Positions 1 through 8,113 of a DNA stretch of 19,627 nucleotides are shown here, piece by piece; within the stretch, counting starts at the first letter, position 1; each line of letters opens with the position of its first letter. Location: NCBI GenBank assembly GCA_035543875.1, contig DATKIY010000026.1:1-19627 (forward strand), in the 5' to 3' direction. The translations under genes and the position numbers were made by a program. Source of the stretch: DATKIY01 sp035543875. GTDB taxonomy: Bacteria > Actinomycetota > Actinomycetes > JAHEKZ01. The notes under the pieces were generated by a model that had not been told where the DNA came from, did not search any database, and saw nothing but the letters and a program-made list of their open reading frames with translations.

Positions 1-34
1 GTTCGGGGGGAGCACTGGGGAGTCGAGGGAAGGT

Positions 35-994
35 TTAGATGCCGCGACCTTTGTTGTGCAGGTAGCGCATGACGGTGTCTGTCTTCACCACTCCGGTTGC
101 TATGCCGAGTGCAAGGTAGGCGCGACCCTCGGTTGGGTTACGCCGAAGGGTGCGTCCAGCCCAGCGCCACGCTTCGCGGCGTTCGCCGTCGGCCGCCGAC
201 GCAAACGCAATTTGCCCAGCCACCCGGGCTTCGCCAGCGCGGACGTCATGAAACTCCGGATAGCGCGCGAGCAGCCACTGCAGCGCGGTGCTCATGGTCT
301 CCCACCGCCCGATGAAGTACGAGTCCTTCGACCAGAACACCCGCACACCTACGTCGGGGACGTTGGCGATGGGGTGGGCACGTGCGGCACGCAGCAGGAA
401 CTCGTAGTCCTCGGCGTAGCTGCCGGGGATGTTCTCTTCTACGAGCCCGAACCCGTCGACCACCGCTTTGCGTCGCATGAGGAATGTTGACGGGTGTAGT
501 TCAGTCAAGCGGTCTCGCAGTAGGTCGCGGAGCGTGAACTGATGGCGGGGTAATACGCGTGGGTGGACTTCCCCGTCGAAGACCACTTCGATTCCACAGC
601 TCACAAACTCAGCGCCAGGATCGTGAGAAAGCGCATCGACTTGGCGCTGCAGCTTGCCTGGGAGCCACTGGTCGTCGTCGTCGCAGAACGCAACAAGCTC
701 GGCGTTAGCTGCTTCGATGCCGGTGTTGCGTGCGCCAGCGAGGCCAGGGGTACGGGAGTTGGTCAGGACTTCCAGTCGCCGCGTCGTGCCGTCGACTCCA
801 AGACCTTCCTCTGTGGTCAACTCAAGGTCGGGCTCGCTTTGGTCGTAGACAACCAGCACCCTGATGGGGCCGGCGTACTCCTGCGACAAGATTGCGCGTA
901 CCGACTCACGCATGAGCTCGGGTCGGTTTCGCGTGGCCACCACGACATCGACATCGGGAACCTCAACCGTGTCCCGTTTGTCCGGCGAACTCAT
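35..994 (-). CDS. Glycosyltransferase family 2 (GT-A fold)
   Basis: This 319-residue protein probably transfers a nucleotide-activated sugar to the lipid-linked repeat unit on the cytoplasmic face of the membrane. The N-terminal strand and sugar-nucleotide entry motif VDVVVATRNRP lies at residues 15-25. GLAGARNTGI (84-93) is typical of the family, the metal-binding DDDD is at 105-108, and the acidic AEDYE, the likely catalytic-base region, is at 194-198. The last 60 residues are helical and TPR-like, with no membrane segment. I chose ATG at 994 because it overlaps the stop of the upstream fusion gene (ATGA, 991-994). An in-frame extension to 1108 would run far into that gene and adds low-complexity sequence. 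It is the last gene of the coupled block visible here; the locus may continue past the left edge. Sugar and acceptor cannot be read from the sequence. Confidence 0.9.
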   Translation of the reverse strand: MSSPDKRDTVEVPDVDVVVATRNRPELMRESVRAILSQEYAGPIRVLVVYDQSEPDLELTTEEGLGVDGTTRRLEVLTNSRTPGLAGARNTGIEAANAELVAFCDDDDQWLPGKLQRQVDALSHDPGAEFVSCGIEVVFDGEVHPRVLPRHQFTLRDLLRDRLTELHPSTFLMRRKAVVDGFGLVEENIPGSYAEDYEFLLRAARAHPIANVPDVGVRVFWSKDSYFIGRWETMSTALQWLLARYPEFHDVRAGEARVAGQIAFASAADGERREAWRWAGRTLRRNPTEGRAYLALGIATGVVKTDTVMRYLHNKGRGI

Positions 995-2481
995 CGACCG
1001 CGTCCCCCCACGTTGTTCGAATGTCCGTTGTAGCCGTAGTGCCGCCGGAACGGGCTCGTCAGAACCTCGACTACTGCACGACTGCGAGGGGACATCTCGG
1101 TGCGCCAACGCACGTCTTGTTTGATGTCTACCTTCCCGGTTGTGAATCGCATCGGGTTTCCAGCAACGGTGTGTGAAGCAGCTAGTTCAACTGTCTCACC
1201 ATCGAGAAAACCTAGCGTCGATGCGTCATGGTCCTGACTGACGAAGGACAGCACATCGAGCAGTGAGTCCTTAGGTGACTCGACAAAATCCTCGTACCGA
1301 ACGCGACGGTAGGGAAGCCGATTGCCCAGTCCCTGCATGATGGCGTTCTGAACATCCCACATGGCCGCAGCCTTGACCGGTCCGTACGTTGGCATTGGGA
1401 TTCCCTGAGCCTCGGGACGCTCGACGACCCGGCTCCATGCGTGCGCCACGGCTCGGCTGTCGCGGACGACGTGTAGAAGTCGAAGGTCGATGCCAGGCGT
1501 CGCCGCCAGCAGCAGCGCATAGGAGGCGTGTTTGCTGGAGTCGACAATGACCTTGGCTCCCGAGACCTTCGACATCGCGCGATAGAGCGAGCCCAGGCGG
1601 TCGATGTACTCGGCATGACGACGCGCGTAGAACGGCGCCAGTCCCGGGCGCATCATCAGGGGGACATATCGAGTCCGGTCGACGGCGTATCGCAACTCGA
1701 CGGCTGCCTCTGCGTCGAGTTTGTCCCATCCGCCAAATGCCTCGTCACCAACCGCCGACCAAAACTCGCAGGTGTGAAACGGCTTGCCGCAACCACAGGT
1801 TTCATTCCCGCGCAGCCCCCGTCGCCACAGGTGCACGACTTCGCCAACACTGACGAGGCCATCGAACTGGCCGATCGCTCGCTCGAGCAGGGTCGAGCCA
1901 CTGCGTCCTTGACCGCCTATGTAGAGGACCGTGACGTCAGAGTCGGCCGGCGCCGAGTGCGCGGGATGTTTCCGTGCGCCGGCTACCAGTTGGTCGACGA
2001 CCTCTCCCACCCGACGAACACCCTGTGGCAGTTGGTGCTCGCCATCAGCTGCAGCGGAGGTATCAGCGCGATGACGCTTGAACGCTGTCGACACAGCATC
2101 GGAAAGCTGATCGGTGCTATTGACCGTTATGACGACGCCTTCGTCGTCGAGCCGTTGAGCGAAGCGCAGCTGATGCTGGTCGACGTGCTCGCCGCGGTTG
2201 GGGTCGCGCGGCACGCAGATGGGCAGATGACCGGCTCGCCTTGCTTCGGTAATCGTGGCCGGGCCGCCGTGGCAGATAACCGCGTCAGCCTGAGCTATCT
2301 CCGACTGCAGCTGAGAGTGGTCGAGCAGCTGTGAGCCTTGCGCATGGCGTGGTGCGGCCGCGCTGCCGTACTGAATCAAGACGTCGATATCAGGGTGGTC
2401 GGCGGCGAACTGATCGGCCCAAGCGACGAGCCGGTCGAAGGGATGGTGGTCGGTACCCACCGTCACGAGTAGGCGCGTCAC
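991..2481 (-). CDS. Alg13/PssE-like glycosyltransferase subunit fused to a sulfotransferase
   Basis: This 496-residue protein has two enzyme parts. Residues 1-165 resemble the GT28 C-terminal fold of Alg13/PssE/EpsF subunits: it starts MTRLLVTVGTDHHPFDRL and has the donor-binding motif CHGGPATITEA (70-80) and VPRDPNRGEHVDQHQ (90-104). A linker of about 15-20 residues follows. Residues 183-496 are a PAPS-dependent sulfotransferase with phosphosulfate loop GGQGRSGSTLLE (189-200), Cys motif CGCGKPFHTCEFW (229-241), DSSKH (314-318) and 3'-phosphate motif RDSRAVAHAWSR (340-351). GTG at 2481 is chosen because it overlaps the upstream Alg14-like stop (GTGA) and starts exactly at the Alg13-type N-terminus; the frame is open to 2568. 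Alg13-type proteins need an Alg14 partner, which is encoded just upstream. Inferred role: sugar addition and sulfation by one polypeptide. The reading frame is intact. Confidence 0.9.
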   Translation of the reverse strand: MTRLLVTVGTDHHPFDRLVAWADQFAADHPDIDVLIQYGSAAAPRHAQGSQLLDHSQLQSEIAQADAVICHGGPATITEARRAGHLPICVPRDPNRGEHVDQHQLRFAQRLDDEGVVITVNSTDQLSDAVSTAFKRHRADTSAAADGEHQLPQGVRRVGEVVDQLVAGARKHPAHSAPADSDVTVLYIGGQGRSGSTLLERAIGQFDGLVSVGEVVHLWRRGLRGNETCGCGKPFHTCEFWSAVGDEAFGGWDKLDAEAAVELRYAVDRTRYVPLMMRPGLAPFYARRHAEYIDRLGSLYRAMSKVSGAKVIVDSSKHASYALLLAATPGIDLRLLHVVRDSRAVAHAWSRVVERPEAQGIPMPTYGPVKAAAMWDVQNAIMQGLGNRLPYRRVRYEDFVESPKDSLLDVLSFVSQDHDASTLGFLDGETVELAASHTVAGNPMRFTTGKVDIKQDVRWRTEMSPRSRAVVEVLTSPFRRHYGYNGHSNNVGGRGR

Positions 2482-2936
2482 AAGATTGGTCCAACGAGTA
2501 TCGAGCCGGAGTAGAGCCGGCGCTGTTCTTCCCACTGGACGCAGAAAGCATCGCTGAGTGGCTTGCACAGTCGACCCGTCAGGGTGCGGTTGTCGATGCG
2601 GTCGTAGACCTCGACGTAGACCGTTGGGATCCTTCTTTTACGTGCTAGAGCAAAGAACGGGAACGCAACAGCGGCGCCGGTCGAGATGACGACATCTGGT
2701 TGTTGTTCGTCGAGGACTCGTTTTGCCAGAACGGTGTTCTTGGCGAGGTTCGGGAGGTTGCGCGTAGTCGGATGGTGAGCCCAGGTGACGTCCTCGGCAA
2801 CCAGCTGCGAAATAGCGTCCGCAGTGTCGAACGTGACCCAGTGCCGATCTTGGCGGTCCCACAGGGGAGCGAGAGCCAAGAGTTGGGCAAGGTGGCCGCC
2901 GCTGGATCCGACCAGCAGCACTCGACCTGTTGACAC
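2478..2936 (-). CDS. Alg14/PssD-like glycosyltransferase membrane subunit
   Basis: This 152-residue protein resembles the Alg14/PssD/EpsE half of two-component glycosyltransferases, in which it anchors the catalytic Alg13/PssE half to the membrane and helps bind the lipid acceptor. The N-terminus VLLVGSSGGHLAQLLAL (6-22), STGAAVAFPFFALA (85-98), VYVEVYDR (107-114) and the C-terminal VQWEEQ and GPIL are family landmarks. The length matches the usual 150 or so residues. GTG at 2936 is preferred: it has a GGGGGG/AAGG ribosome site 7 bases upstream and starts right at the conserved strand. A TTG-started extension to 3038 adds atypical sequence. The stop overlaps the GTG of the downstream catalytic-sulfotransferase fusion, which supports a functional pair. 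Confidence 0.9.
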   Translation of the reverse strand: MSTGRVLLVGSSGGHLAQLLALAPLWDRQDRHWVTFDTADAISQLVAEDVTWAHHPTTRNLPNLAKNTVLAKRVLDEQQPDVVISTGAAVAFPFFALARKRRIPTVYVEVYDRIDNRTLTGRLCKPLSDAFCVQWEEQRRLYSGSILVGPIL

Positions 2937-2943
2937 CGCGCTA

Positions 2944-2951
2944 CCCCCCTT
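2944..2951 (-). promoter_or_regulatory. Ribosome binding site deciding the Alg14-like start
   Basis: On the minus strand AAGGGGGG lies 7 bases before GTG 2936. It supports that start over the longer TTG reading at 3038. Confidence 0.6.
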
Positions 2952-2961
2952 CGCTTCCTCG

Positions 2962-2988
2962 ACGTTAGCCCAACCCTCTCGCAGCCAA
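2962..2988 (-). promoter_or_regulatory. Possible internal promoter before the Alg14-like gene
   Basis: In the only sizeable gap of the locus (2937-3066) the minus strand carries TTGGCT (2983-2988) and TAACGT (2962-2967), separated by 15 bases. This resembles -35 and TANNNT -10 elements, though the spacer is short. The -10 lies about 25 bases before the GTG start. The gap also holds GGGTGACG twice on the plus strand (3027-3034 and 3041-3048), of unknown meaning. The promoter is a guess from motif and position. Confidence 0.25.
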
Positions 2989-3066
2989 TAGGTGAAGGGG
3001 GACAGTTGCCAGAAGACGGGTCGAATGGGTGACGCCAACCGGGTGACGGCGAAACTTTGCGTGGGG

Positions 3067-4593
3067 TCAGTCCTTGGCGGCTGGTTGGCGTCGAAGCGAA
3101 GCGAGGAGTAGTTCGATGTGTAGCGATTCCCTGGCTCGCCACAGCATCGCGCAGTAGGCCGGCACCGCGACTGCCAGCGAAAGGATCAGTGCCAACCACG
3201 TCTGACCGAGGATCACGATGGCGAGCAGCGTCGGAATTCCTACACCAACTAGGGCAAATCCGGCAGCAGTTCCGGTGGCTCGCTCGAATGGGTGCAACCC
3301 GTCGGCGCGGTGCAACTGAATCAAGGACAGCGTGTTTGCCGTCAGGATGCTGGCTCCCCAGCCGAGGGCAGCGCCAAACGCACCTAGGCCGGGGATCAAG
3401 GAAACGTCGACGATGACCTGGACGAACAGCGCGACAAGTGAGTTGGCCAGGGTCCAGGTGGTCCGGCCGGCCATGCTCAACATGACGTCGACCATGCCGG
3501 CGCCGTTACCGAGGAAGGCAGCTACGCAGATAGCGACCGTGACGGGCCAAGCCTCGACGTACTCCTGCCCGAACAGGCTGAGCAGTAGGGGGCTGAAGGC
3601 GGCCACGACTAGGTAGAGGGGCCCGTTCATCAAGATGACCCAGGTGGTCGTGGAGCGGTAGACCGCGTTCGCCTCTTCGCGACGTCCGTCCGTGATCAAG
3701 CGAGCGATCTGAGGTTGTGCGGCGAGCCCGAGCGCTGAGTTCGCTAGTTGGCCGACGACCAGAAATCGTGTGGCGAAGCCGTACAGCGCGGCTTCTGCTG
3801 GTGACCGAAGCGCGCTCACCAAGATGATGTCGAGCCGTTGCAATGCTTGTTGAATGATGCTGGTGACGCTGCGCGGCCAGGTAAACGTCCAAAAGGCTCG
3901 CCGAAGTTCCATCGGCTCGTCATCGGGAGACGGGTTGGTTGGCTGAGGTGCGTTCTTGATGAGTTGACTGAGCCAAATGGCAGCGACAATCGACGTGATG
4001 ACGTAGGGCAGCGCCCACCCGGCTCCCACGGCCACCAGACCAGCAAGGGACGCGGCAGCAAGGATCAGCACCAGCTGCAGGGATGGCCGCGACATTCGAT
4101 CAATGAGCGCTGTCGGGCGCATTGTCCCGAAACCGCGTGTAGCGCCGAGCAGGACGTCAGACAGGACCACGAACGGAAGGAACACCGCAAGTACGCGGAC
4201 GAGGCTGGTTGCCGTTCCACTTCCGCCGAGTAGGTGGTCGGAAAGCCACGGTGCAGTCACGAGCACGAGGACGCTGAGTAGTACTGACAGGCCAACTACT
4301 GGAGCCAACGCAACCTTCAGAACGCTGCCGAGTTGGTCATTGCGGTCAAGCGTGCGTAGCCGAGCGATCCAATAGACCAAGCCAACTGGCGTCCCCAGGC
4401 GCGCAACCGAGGCGGCGATCAGGACGAGGGCCGTGGAGGCAAAGTAGATTCCGGCGTCCGCCTTTGTCAGCGAGCGTCCGATCGCAATCGAAACCAGAAT
4501 TCCAAGAATCGCGGCGGCGACGGCGCCAGCCAGGTTCATCGAGCTGCCGCGGCCAACCCTCCGTACATGGTCGTCTGAAGTGATGCCACTCAC
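3067..4593 (-). CDS. Wzx-like polysaccharide flippase (MOP superfamily)
   Basis: This 508-residue integral membrane protein probably flips the undecaprenyl-linked repeat unit to the outer face of the membrane. Twelve or more hydrophobic segments are visible. The first (about 19-40) is NLAGAVAAAILGILVSIAIG; a long hydrophilic loop, NAPQPTNPSPDDEPMEL, splits the protein into two halves. Polytopic layout, length and the motifs around GxxxRSLTKADAGIYF fit the polysaccharide-biosynthesis (Wzx/RfbX/MurJ) superfamily. I chose GTG at 4593 because it overlaps the upstream sulfotransferase stop (GTGA, 4590-4593); an extension to 4623 would only lengthen the overlap. A flippase next to a Wzy-like polymerase and a Wzz-like protein indicates Wzx/Wzy-dependent assembly. 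About 130 bp separate it from the next gene downstream. Confidence 0.88.
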   Translation of the reverse strand: MSGITSDDHVRRVGRGSSMNLAGAVAAAILGILVSIAIGRSLTKADAGIYFASTALVLIAASVARLGTPVGLVYWIARLRTLDRNDQLGSVLKVALAPVVGLSVLLSVLVLVTAPWLSDHLLGGSGTATSLVRVLAVFLPFVVLSDVLLGATRGFGTMRPTALIDRMSRPSLQLVLILAAASLAGLVAVGAGWALPYVITSIVAAIWLSQLIKNAPQPTNPSPDDEPMELRRAFWTFTWPRSVTSIIQQALQRLDIILVSALRSPAEAALYGFATRFLVVGQLANSALGLAAQPQIARLITDGRREEANAVYRSTTTWVILMNGPLYLVVAAFSPLLLSLFGQEYVEAWPVTVAICVAAFLGNGAGMVDVMLSMAGRTTWTLANSLVALFVQVIVDVSLIPGLGAFGAALGWGASILTANTLSLIQLHRADGLHPFERATGTAAGFALVGVGIPTLLAIVILGQTWLALILSLAVAVPAYCAMLWRARESLHIELLLASLRRQPAAKD

Positions 4594-5450
4594 CGTCGCC
4601 ACGAAGGGGTACGACCCCACCACGTCGCGAGCCGCTCATCGAACGGTTCGAAATGTGCGGTCAGGCTCTGCCTCACCGTCTCGCTCATCGGGGCGCGCTG
4701 TCGTGCGTTGTGTCGTTCGAACACGACCGGCAGTTCGGGTAGCTCAAGGAAGTGGGTGATCTGCGGCCACACTTGTTCTGGGCTGGACCAAAAATCTTGG
4801 CTGTCGATGACCAGCACCTGCTGTCGTCCGACCGCAGCCGCAAGGCGTTCCAGTTGATCGATGTACTCACCACGCGCGCGGTAGGCCTGGTGCTGATGAG
4901 CAAAACTGCGAGAAGTCACGCCATCGACGAGACGCTGCTCCTGTCCGCCTAGCCGTGATGGTTCAAGCTCTAGAGCCTGCTCAAAGGATTCGGTCTCGAA
5001 ACCGCGTGCCCGTTCATGCGCATGTGCCGAGTAAGCCCGCTCAACCGGGTCGCGAAGCAGCACCAGCAACTTCACCCCAGGCAGGTCGTTGGAGATTCGT
5101 TTTGGTGCGAGGGGGTGCCACAGGTAGTACGGGCTTGACTCCCCGACAGCCGTTGGGTAGCCGTTCGCCGCGTCAACGGAGCTGACCTTGCGGTTTGTTG
5201 GAAAGTGAGATCGATACCACGACAGCTGTCGGTCGTAATGAAGGTCAAAGTAGTGAACGCCTTTTCGAAGGTTTGCCGAGAGTACGCCTGGGTGTTGGCT
5301 CAATGTCTTGTACAACGTCGTGGTTCCGCAGCGCTGCCCCCCGACGATGAGGAAGTTCGGAAGTGTCCGTTGATGCTGGGTCGCTCTCGCGTAGGTGCCA
5401 TGCATCTGGCGAGTGGCCCGACGCGCCAGCGTTGTGAGGTCAGTGTTCAT
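4590..5450 (-). CDS. PAPS-dependent sulfotransferase (heparan-sulfotransferase-like)
   Basis: This 286-residue cytosolic enzyme probably moves sulfate from PAPS to a hydroxyl or amino group of the repeat unit. The 5'-phosphosulfate loop IVGGQRCGTTTLYKTLSQHP spans 35-54. KGVHYFD (63-69) matches the usual KE/KG-xxYFD position of the catalytic region. GESSPYYL is at 103-110, and the 3'-phosphate site RDPVERAYSAH is at 133-143. YRARGEYIDQLERL (190-203) is a conserved C-terminal element. All cofactor-binding positions I can check are present and length is normal. It differs clearly from the sulfotransferase half of the downstream fusion, which has CxCG and DSSKH motifs instead. ATG 5450 overlaps the kinase gene by 11 bp, and its stop overlaps the flippase start. 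The sulfated sugar is unknown. Confidence 0.9.
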   Translation of the reverse strand: MNTDLTTLARRATRQMHGTYARATQHQRTLPNFLIVGGQRCGTTTLYKTLSQHPGVLSANLRKGVHYFDLHYDRQLSWYRSHFPTNRKVSSVDAANGYPTAVGESSPYYLWHPLAPKRISNDLPGVKLLVLLRDPVERAYSAHAHERARGFETESFEQALELEPSRLGGQEQRLVDGVTSRSFAHQHQAYRARGEYIDQLERLAAAVGRQQVLVIDSQDFWSSPEQVWPQITHFLELPELPVVFERHNARQRAPMSETVRQSLTAHFEPFDERLATWWGRTPSWRR

Positions 5451-6603
5451 GGGCGGTACCTACCCGCCGTTCGAGTTCTGGCAGCAGCCACCGGTCTACG
5501 TCACCGAGCCGCGTGCCAGCGGTTGCCTGCTGGTCTTCGAGGTAGCGAGCAGCGAGTTCAAGGAAGTACAACGTCGTAACCACTTCGGCCCCTTCGACGT
5601 CGCGTATCGCAAACGGCAAAAGTACCTCCGGGGCTCGCCTAAAGATCAGCGGGGCGAGTTGAGAGAGGTCCTTCGTGGTGGGCGAGCTCTGCGTGAGAAG
5701 CAAGTGAAGAGCATCGAATCCAACCGGGACTCCCGACGCAAACCGCTCCCAGTCCCAGACCAGGACGCCGGTTCGCTGTACGGCCATGTTTGTCGCTCGC
5801 CAGTCGCCATGCCAGCAACCCATCTCCAGCTCGGCCAGCCGTGGAGCTTGCCGCAAGCTTTCGACAAGACGCTGGACCCGCTTCAATGAGGCCGCAGCAG
5901 CGCTGGTTGCGGCCGGCATCGCCACCTGCAATTGGCCAACCAAACGGTCGGCGTACTCCTCGGCGGAGAGACCGCTGGACACGCTGCGAGACACCTCGAC
6001 CTGGGCGTTTGCGACTGCCTCTGGGTTGTCGGCTGCCCTTCCGTTGCGGAGCAGCGCTGATTGCAGAACGAGTGAGTGCCCAGACCAAGAGTCCTGCAGC
6101 AGCAACCGCGGCGTTGTGACCTCGCGTAGGGAGCTGAGTTGCTGCAGGGCGCTCGCCTCGTTCGCGACCAGTCGGTCAGTGAGCTCGTTCACGCCAAGTT
6201 TCGCGAACCCCACAACGTCGCCTTCTGGGGTTGTCAAAGCCAAAACGGGTTTGCGGTTCGCGCGCGGGGGCCCGAGATGAACGCCCACGACGATCGTGCG
6301 CCCGAGCTGACGAGACAAGTAGTCAGTGATTCCACCCTCGGGCACTTCAATCGTCGATCCTGGTTGTATTGGGCTTCCCCAAGCCGCCGCGATCAGACGA
6401 GTCCTGATGCGGGCGCGGCGCGAACTAGCGTCACGCAAAGCGCGAAGTGACGCTCTGCCGGGCCGTCGCTCGATCGGAAGTAGAAGCCGAGGTTTCGTGG
6501 CGTCCGGAAGTGCGCGAAGCTGAACCCGACCCGGTGCTACGTCGGGCCACATCAGTCGGAGCGTTGGCTCATCCGACGTCGAGGGCGACGCCGTCACAGT
6601 CAC
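5440..6603 (-). CDS. Aminoglycoside-phosphotransferase-fold kinase
   Basis: This 387-residue protein belongs to the APH/choline-kinase-like phosphotransferase family. The small-molecule kinase core appears complete: FAKLG with candidate ATP-binding Lys135, NEASAL with candidate helix-C Glu149, the catalytic loop CWHGDWRATNM (263-273: His265, Asp267, Asn272), and the metal-binding VWDWERF (282-288, Asp284). About 80-90 N-terminal residues precede the fold and are rich in arginine. No membrane segment is evident. The GTG at 6603 overlaps the polymerase stop (GTGA), and its own stop overlaps the sulfotransferase start, so it is embedded in the locus. It may phosphorylate a sugar, amino alcohol or other substituent for the polysaccharide, as LicA-type kinases do with choline; the substrate cannot be read here. 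Antibiotic resistance is unlikely given the context. Confidence 0.8.
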   Translation of the reverse strand: MTVTASPSTSDEPTLRLMWPDVAPGRVQLRALPDATKPRLLLPIERRPGRASLRALRDASSRRARIRTRLIAAAWGSPIQPGSTIEVPEGGITDYLSRQLGRTIVVGVHLGPPRANRKPVLALTTPEGDVVGFAKLGVNELTDRLVANEASALQQLSSLREVTTPRLLLQDSWSGHSLVLQSALLRNGRAADNPEAVANAQVEVSRSVSSGLSAEEYADRLVGQLQVAMPAATSAAAASLKRVQRLVESLRQAPRLAELEMGCWHGDWRATNMAVQRTGVLVWDWERFASGVPVGFDALHLLLTQSSPTTKDLSQLAPLIFRRAPEVLLPFAIRDVEGAEVVTTLYFLELAARYLEDQQATAGTRLGDVDRWLLPELERRVGTAHEH

Positions 6604-8093
6604 CCGGCCGCCCCGAGTTGTGGCTTTTCCCAGCGCGGTGCGAGGCGGTCCGAACCATCGTCGAGTAGTGATGGAATCGGGGGGTCGGCAATCCCCTCCT
6701 GTCGCGCCTGTTCGTTGCGCCAGAGCAAGCCAATCGTGATCATCAGAAGTGACAGTGTCGAACTAATACCCACATAGAAGAACATGTAGAAAAGCTGAAC
6801 CACGACGATGGTTTGGCCAGCGAGTCCGATAGGTGTCAGGTCTGATCGGTAGCGCAGTGCCGTGAGCAGGAAGAATCCGACAAAGAACACCAGCCCGACA
6901 AACCCCTGCGAAAACATAACGTTCCAGATGTGACCGGTACTGCCGATAGTGCGGTTCCCGCATCGGGGGCAGTCGGCGGTGGAACCAATGGCGATGGACT
7001 CGTCGCTCCCAACTGTTTCTCGTGTCCCGCCGTACCCCAAGATTGGTGAGCTCATTGCGCCAGTGATTGCCTGGGTTGCCAGAGAAGCTCTCACCTGGTC
7101 ACTGTGTCCGTTGTCGGCGCGGCCTTGAATCACTGTTCCCAGTGGAGTCACTGCAACAACCAGGAGACCAGTCACGGCAATGGCACCGAGTGCGCCGAGT
7201 AGCCATGGTCGTCCGGCGATCGCCAAACGAACAACCACGAAGGTGATGCCGATGACAAGGCCTAGCCACAGGCCTCGGTTGAGCGAGTAAACCACCGGGA
7301 TAACCGCGGCGAAGATCGCGGCAGCCCCGAGCCAGCGCTTGCTGCCTTTCGCGTACAAGACATAGCCGATCGCGAACCAGGTGATAAGGATGGAAAGGTT
7401 GTTGCCCCACGCATTGGTGAACTCAAACGGTGCGTTGGGTCGCGCATTCGCCGCACCGATGACGTCCTGAATCTGTGCGACCTGCGGGTGCACCATCGAG
7501 ATCAAACCTCGACGTGCTGCAAGTGGTCCAGGCAGGAGTAGCTCAACCGGCGATTTCCACTGCAGACCAGGAACTGCCAGGCCGACGTAACCGCCGATCA
7601 GGGTGACGACGAACAGCACTCCGAGCCAACGGACGATGCGGTATCGCGTCAACTCGTCCTCGCGCAGATTGCTGACGTAAAGCAGCACCACTGTTGCCGC
7701 TAGGTACTGAAGACTGCGAAGAACGAAGCTGTCGAGGGCATCTGCATACGTCTGCGGGAGTGTCTCCGGCGCTGTGAGGTTCAACATGATGGCGCCGAGC
7801 AGAGACCACGAGACGAACATGCCCCAGAGGAAGAACCAAGGCGGGGTGCGGATGTACGGCATCCGCATGAGGTGAAGGGCCATAGGGATCGCGAAAATCG
7901 GAAACACGAAAGAGCCCAGACCGAGGACCCACCACAGGGGGAACATCACGAGCGCGGCGAACAGCGGCCAGCCTGGCGGGAGCCCCTTGTACTTCCTGCG
8001 TGCGCTGGCGGTCCAGCGGTCGGTGACGACGAGACCAGATGCCCCGGGCGTTTCAACGGCAGTAGCCGGTGTCAATGACATGTCAGCTGACAT
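6600..8093 (-). CDS. Wzy-like polysaccharide polymerase / O-antigen ligase family
   Basis: This protein of about 497 residues is a polytopic membrane protein with ten or more hydrophobic segments and a large extracytoplasmic loop before the last three. That layout is typical of the Wzy/WaaL family that joins repeat units on the outer face. SLNRGLWLGL is the family's recognisable Arg-containing motif. The large loop carries ILGYGG, then a CPRCG pair (about Cys375 and Cys378) and GSTGHIWN. The start is uncertain. ATG 8093 is used here, but TTG 8108 and ATG 8081 are in frame, and none has a strong ribosome site. It follows the Wzz-like gene by about 20 bp and overlaps the kinase start by 4 bp. 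A ligase rather than a polymerase role cannot be excluded by sequence alone. Confidence 0.85.
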   Translation of the reverse strand: MSADMSLTPATAVETPGASGLVVTDRWTASARRKYKGLPPGWPLFAALVMFPLWWVLGLGSFVFPIFAIPMALHLMRMPYIRTPPWFFLWGMFVSWSLLGAIMLNLTAPETLPQTYADALDSFVLRSLQYLAATVVLLYVSNLREDELTRYRIVRWLGVLFVVTLIGGYVGLAVPGLQWKSPVELLLPGPLAARRGLISMVHPQVAQIQDVIGAANARPNAPFEFTNAWGNNLSILITWFAIGYVLYAKGSKRWLGAAAIFAAVIPVVYSLNRGLWLGLVIGITFVVVRLAIAGRPWLLGALGAIAVTGLLVVAVTPLGTVIQGRADNGHSDQVRASLATQAITGAMSSPILGYGGTRETVGSDESIAIGSTADCPRCGNRTIGSTGHIWNVMFSQGFVGLVFFVGFFLLTALRYRSDLTPIGLAGQTIVVVQLFYMFFYVGISSTLSLLMITIGLLWRNEQARQEGIADPPIPSLLDDGSDRLAPRWEKPQLGAAG

Positions 8094-8113
8094 TTCGATT
8101 GCTACCAACGGCC

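Noticed and set aside
995..1108. N-terminal extension of the family 2 glycosyltransferase
   Set aside because: It would overlap the upstream gene by over 100 bases. The ATGA start at 994 matches the family N-terminus.
1528..2334. 268-codon plus-strand open frame opposite the fusion gene
   Set aside because: It lies fully antisense to a gene with clear motifs, has no recognisable domain or ribosome site, and is expected from GC-rich codon bias.
2937..3038. TTG-started N-terminal extension of the Alg14-like protein
   Set aside because: Extra residues are not Alg14-like, and GTG 2936 has a strong ribosome site right before the conserved strand.
5440..6603. Aminoglycoside resistance gene
   Set aside because: The kinase fold is right, but the gene is coupled to polysaccharide genes and has no mobile-element context, so a biosynthetic role is more likely.
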